From assembly GCA_025964295.1 (NCBI GenBank), contig JAOPZD010000479.1, forward strand, positions 1 to 6,434: DNA of 6,434 nucleotides, read 5' to 3'. Positions 6,246 through 6,434 of the stretch are shown one piece after another. The position numbers were made by a program, and so were the translations under genes. The notes under the pieces are model-generated. The model was not told the origin of the DNA, searched no databases, and saw only the letters and a list, made by a program, of their open reading frames with translations. Origin of the DNA: Conexibacter sp. Its GTDB lineage: Bacteria; Actinomycetota; Thermoleophilia; Solirubrobacterales; Solirubrobacteraceae. Numbering within the stretch: position 1 is the first letter of the stretch; every line of letters starts with the position of its first letter.

Positions 6246-6251
6246 TCCTCC
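6246..6251 (-). promoter_or_regulatory. Strong Shine-Dalgarno-like GGAGGA, awkwardly spaced for the lipoprotein start
   Basis: GGAGGA on the minus strand lies 22 nt before ATG 6223 and 16 nt before in-frame GTG 6229, both longer than the usual 5-10 nt. In-frame ATC codons at 6241, 6238 and 6235 sit at spacings of 4, 7 and 10 nt. It is the only strong Shine-Dalgarno match next to a gene start in the window. Confidence 0.4.
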
Positions 6252-6290
6252 GAGCGCGCCGGATCACCGCGTGGCGCGCGCACGCTCGGA

Positions 6291-6346
6291 CACCCGGTCG
6301 CCGTCTGACCGGAACCTGCGGGTACCCGGCGGCGTTGCACCGGGTG
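6291..6346. repeat. Inverted repeat flanking the divergent promoter region
   Basis: CACCCGGT (6291-6298) and ACCGGGTG (6339-6346) are perfect 8-bp inverted copies 40 bp apart. The right copy ends on the base before ATG 6347 and contains GTG 6344. Between them lies an 8-bp palindrome GGGTACCC (6320-6327). The arms bracket the ECF-like promoter at 6311-6336, so they could be paired operator half-sites; this is inference from geometry alone. Confidence 0.35.
6311..6336 (+). promoter_or_regulatory. Candidate ECF-sigma promoter GGAAC-N18-GTT
   Basis: GGAAC at 6311-6315 is followed by 18 bases and GTT at 6334-6336 (CGTT at 6333-6336). This matches the GGAAY-N18/19-GTT pattern known for actinobacterial ECF sigma factors of the SigE/SigH/SigR type. 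A start 6-10 bases after GTT would fall at about 6342-6346, at GTG 6344/ATG 6347, so the transcript would be essentially leaderless, in line with the lack of a Shine-Dalgarno. No sigma factor or anti-sigma gene is seen in the window. Confidence 0.45.
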
Positions 6347-6434
6347 ATGCCCTCGCTCGCCCGCGTCCTGCTCCTCGCGCTCGCCGCCGCGGTGGGCGCC
6401 GCCGCCCTGCCCGTCGCCGCCGGCGCGGCGCCCG
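6347..6434 (+). CDS. Exported protein, N-terminal signal peptide only (3' end outside window)
   Basis: The frame from ATG 6347 stays open to the window edge for 29 codons. It reads MPSLARVLLLALAAAVGAAA then LPVAAGAAP: a short n-region with one arginine, a Leu/Ala-rich hydrophobic core of about 16 residues and an Ala-rich c-region with AXA-type cleavage options (for example after AGA or VAA). There is no lipobox cysteine in the visible part. GTG 6344 immediately before the ATG is an alternative start. The mature protein is outside the window, so function cannot be told. It is divergent from the lipoprotein gene across a 123-bp intergenic region. The signal-peptide reading is helped by the Ala/Leu bias that any GC-rich frame can show, so confidence is moderate. 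Confidence 0.62.
   Translation, partial: MPSLARVLLLALAAAVGAAALPVAAGAAP

Noticed and set aside
6224..6340. Longer lipoprotein form starting at GTG 6340
   Set aside because: It would place 39 polar residues before a good signal peptide and lipobox, and the coding region would cross the divergent promoter region.

Overview
The window is a gene-dense, very GC-rich (well above 70% by eye) stretch of bacterial chromosome. The composition, the GTG start on hrpA, leaderless-looking starts without Shine-Dalgarno sequences, and two protein families I recall mainly from Solirubrobacterales-type genomes (the FecR-like tail at the left edge and the small NTF2-fold lipoprotein at the right) point to Actinomycetota, probably class Thermoleophilia. 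The assignment comes from recall and composition, not from a search.

Layout from left to right. (1) The 3' end of a plus-strand FecR-like cell-surface or exported protein ends at 458. (2) Convergent to it, on the minus strand, is a stand-alone divergent GroES-type co-chaperonin (455-796); the two genes share a CTAG that supplies both stop codons. (3) Divergent from groES, with only 35 bp between the starts, is a plus-strand small integral-membrane methyltransferase of the isoprenylcysteine carboxyl methyltransferase/PEMT type (832-1359). (4) Its 3' end overlaps by 41 bp a minus-strand SnoaL-like NTF2-fold protein (1319-1690). (5) The centre of the window is one large minus-strand gene for a full-length DEAH-box RNA helicase HrpA (1739-5611, 1290 aa). 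(6) Upstream of hrpA on the same strand is a small lipoprotein with an NTF2-like C-terminal domain (5660-6223). (7) A 123-bp divergent intergenic region leads to the first 29 codons of a plus-strand exported protein with a Sec signal peptide (6347 to the window end).

The minus-strand trio lipoprotein, hrpA and SnoaL-like gene lies head to tail with gaps of 48 bp each and could be partly co-transcribed, although hrpA appears to have its own promoter fused to its start codon. There is no obvious shared pathway: the window reads as housekeeping RNA/ribosome quality control (HrpA) and protein folding (GroES) with small envelope and hypothetical genes around them. I see no tRNA, rRNA, CRISPR array, insertion sequence, phage gene or toxin-antitoxin pair, and no convincing undescribed multi-gene system. 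The observations most worth a second look are regulatory: a GGAAC-N18-GTT ECF-sigma-like promoter before the exported protein, TANNNT hexamers at leaderless distance before hrpA and groES, and a perfect 17-bp palindrome across the hrpA stop codon.
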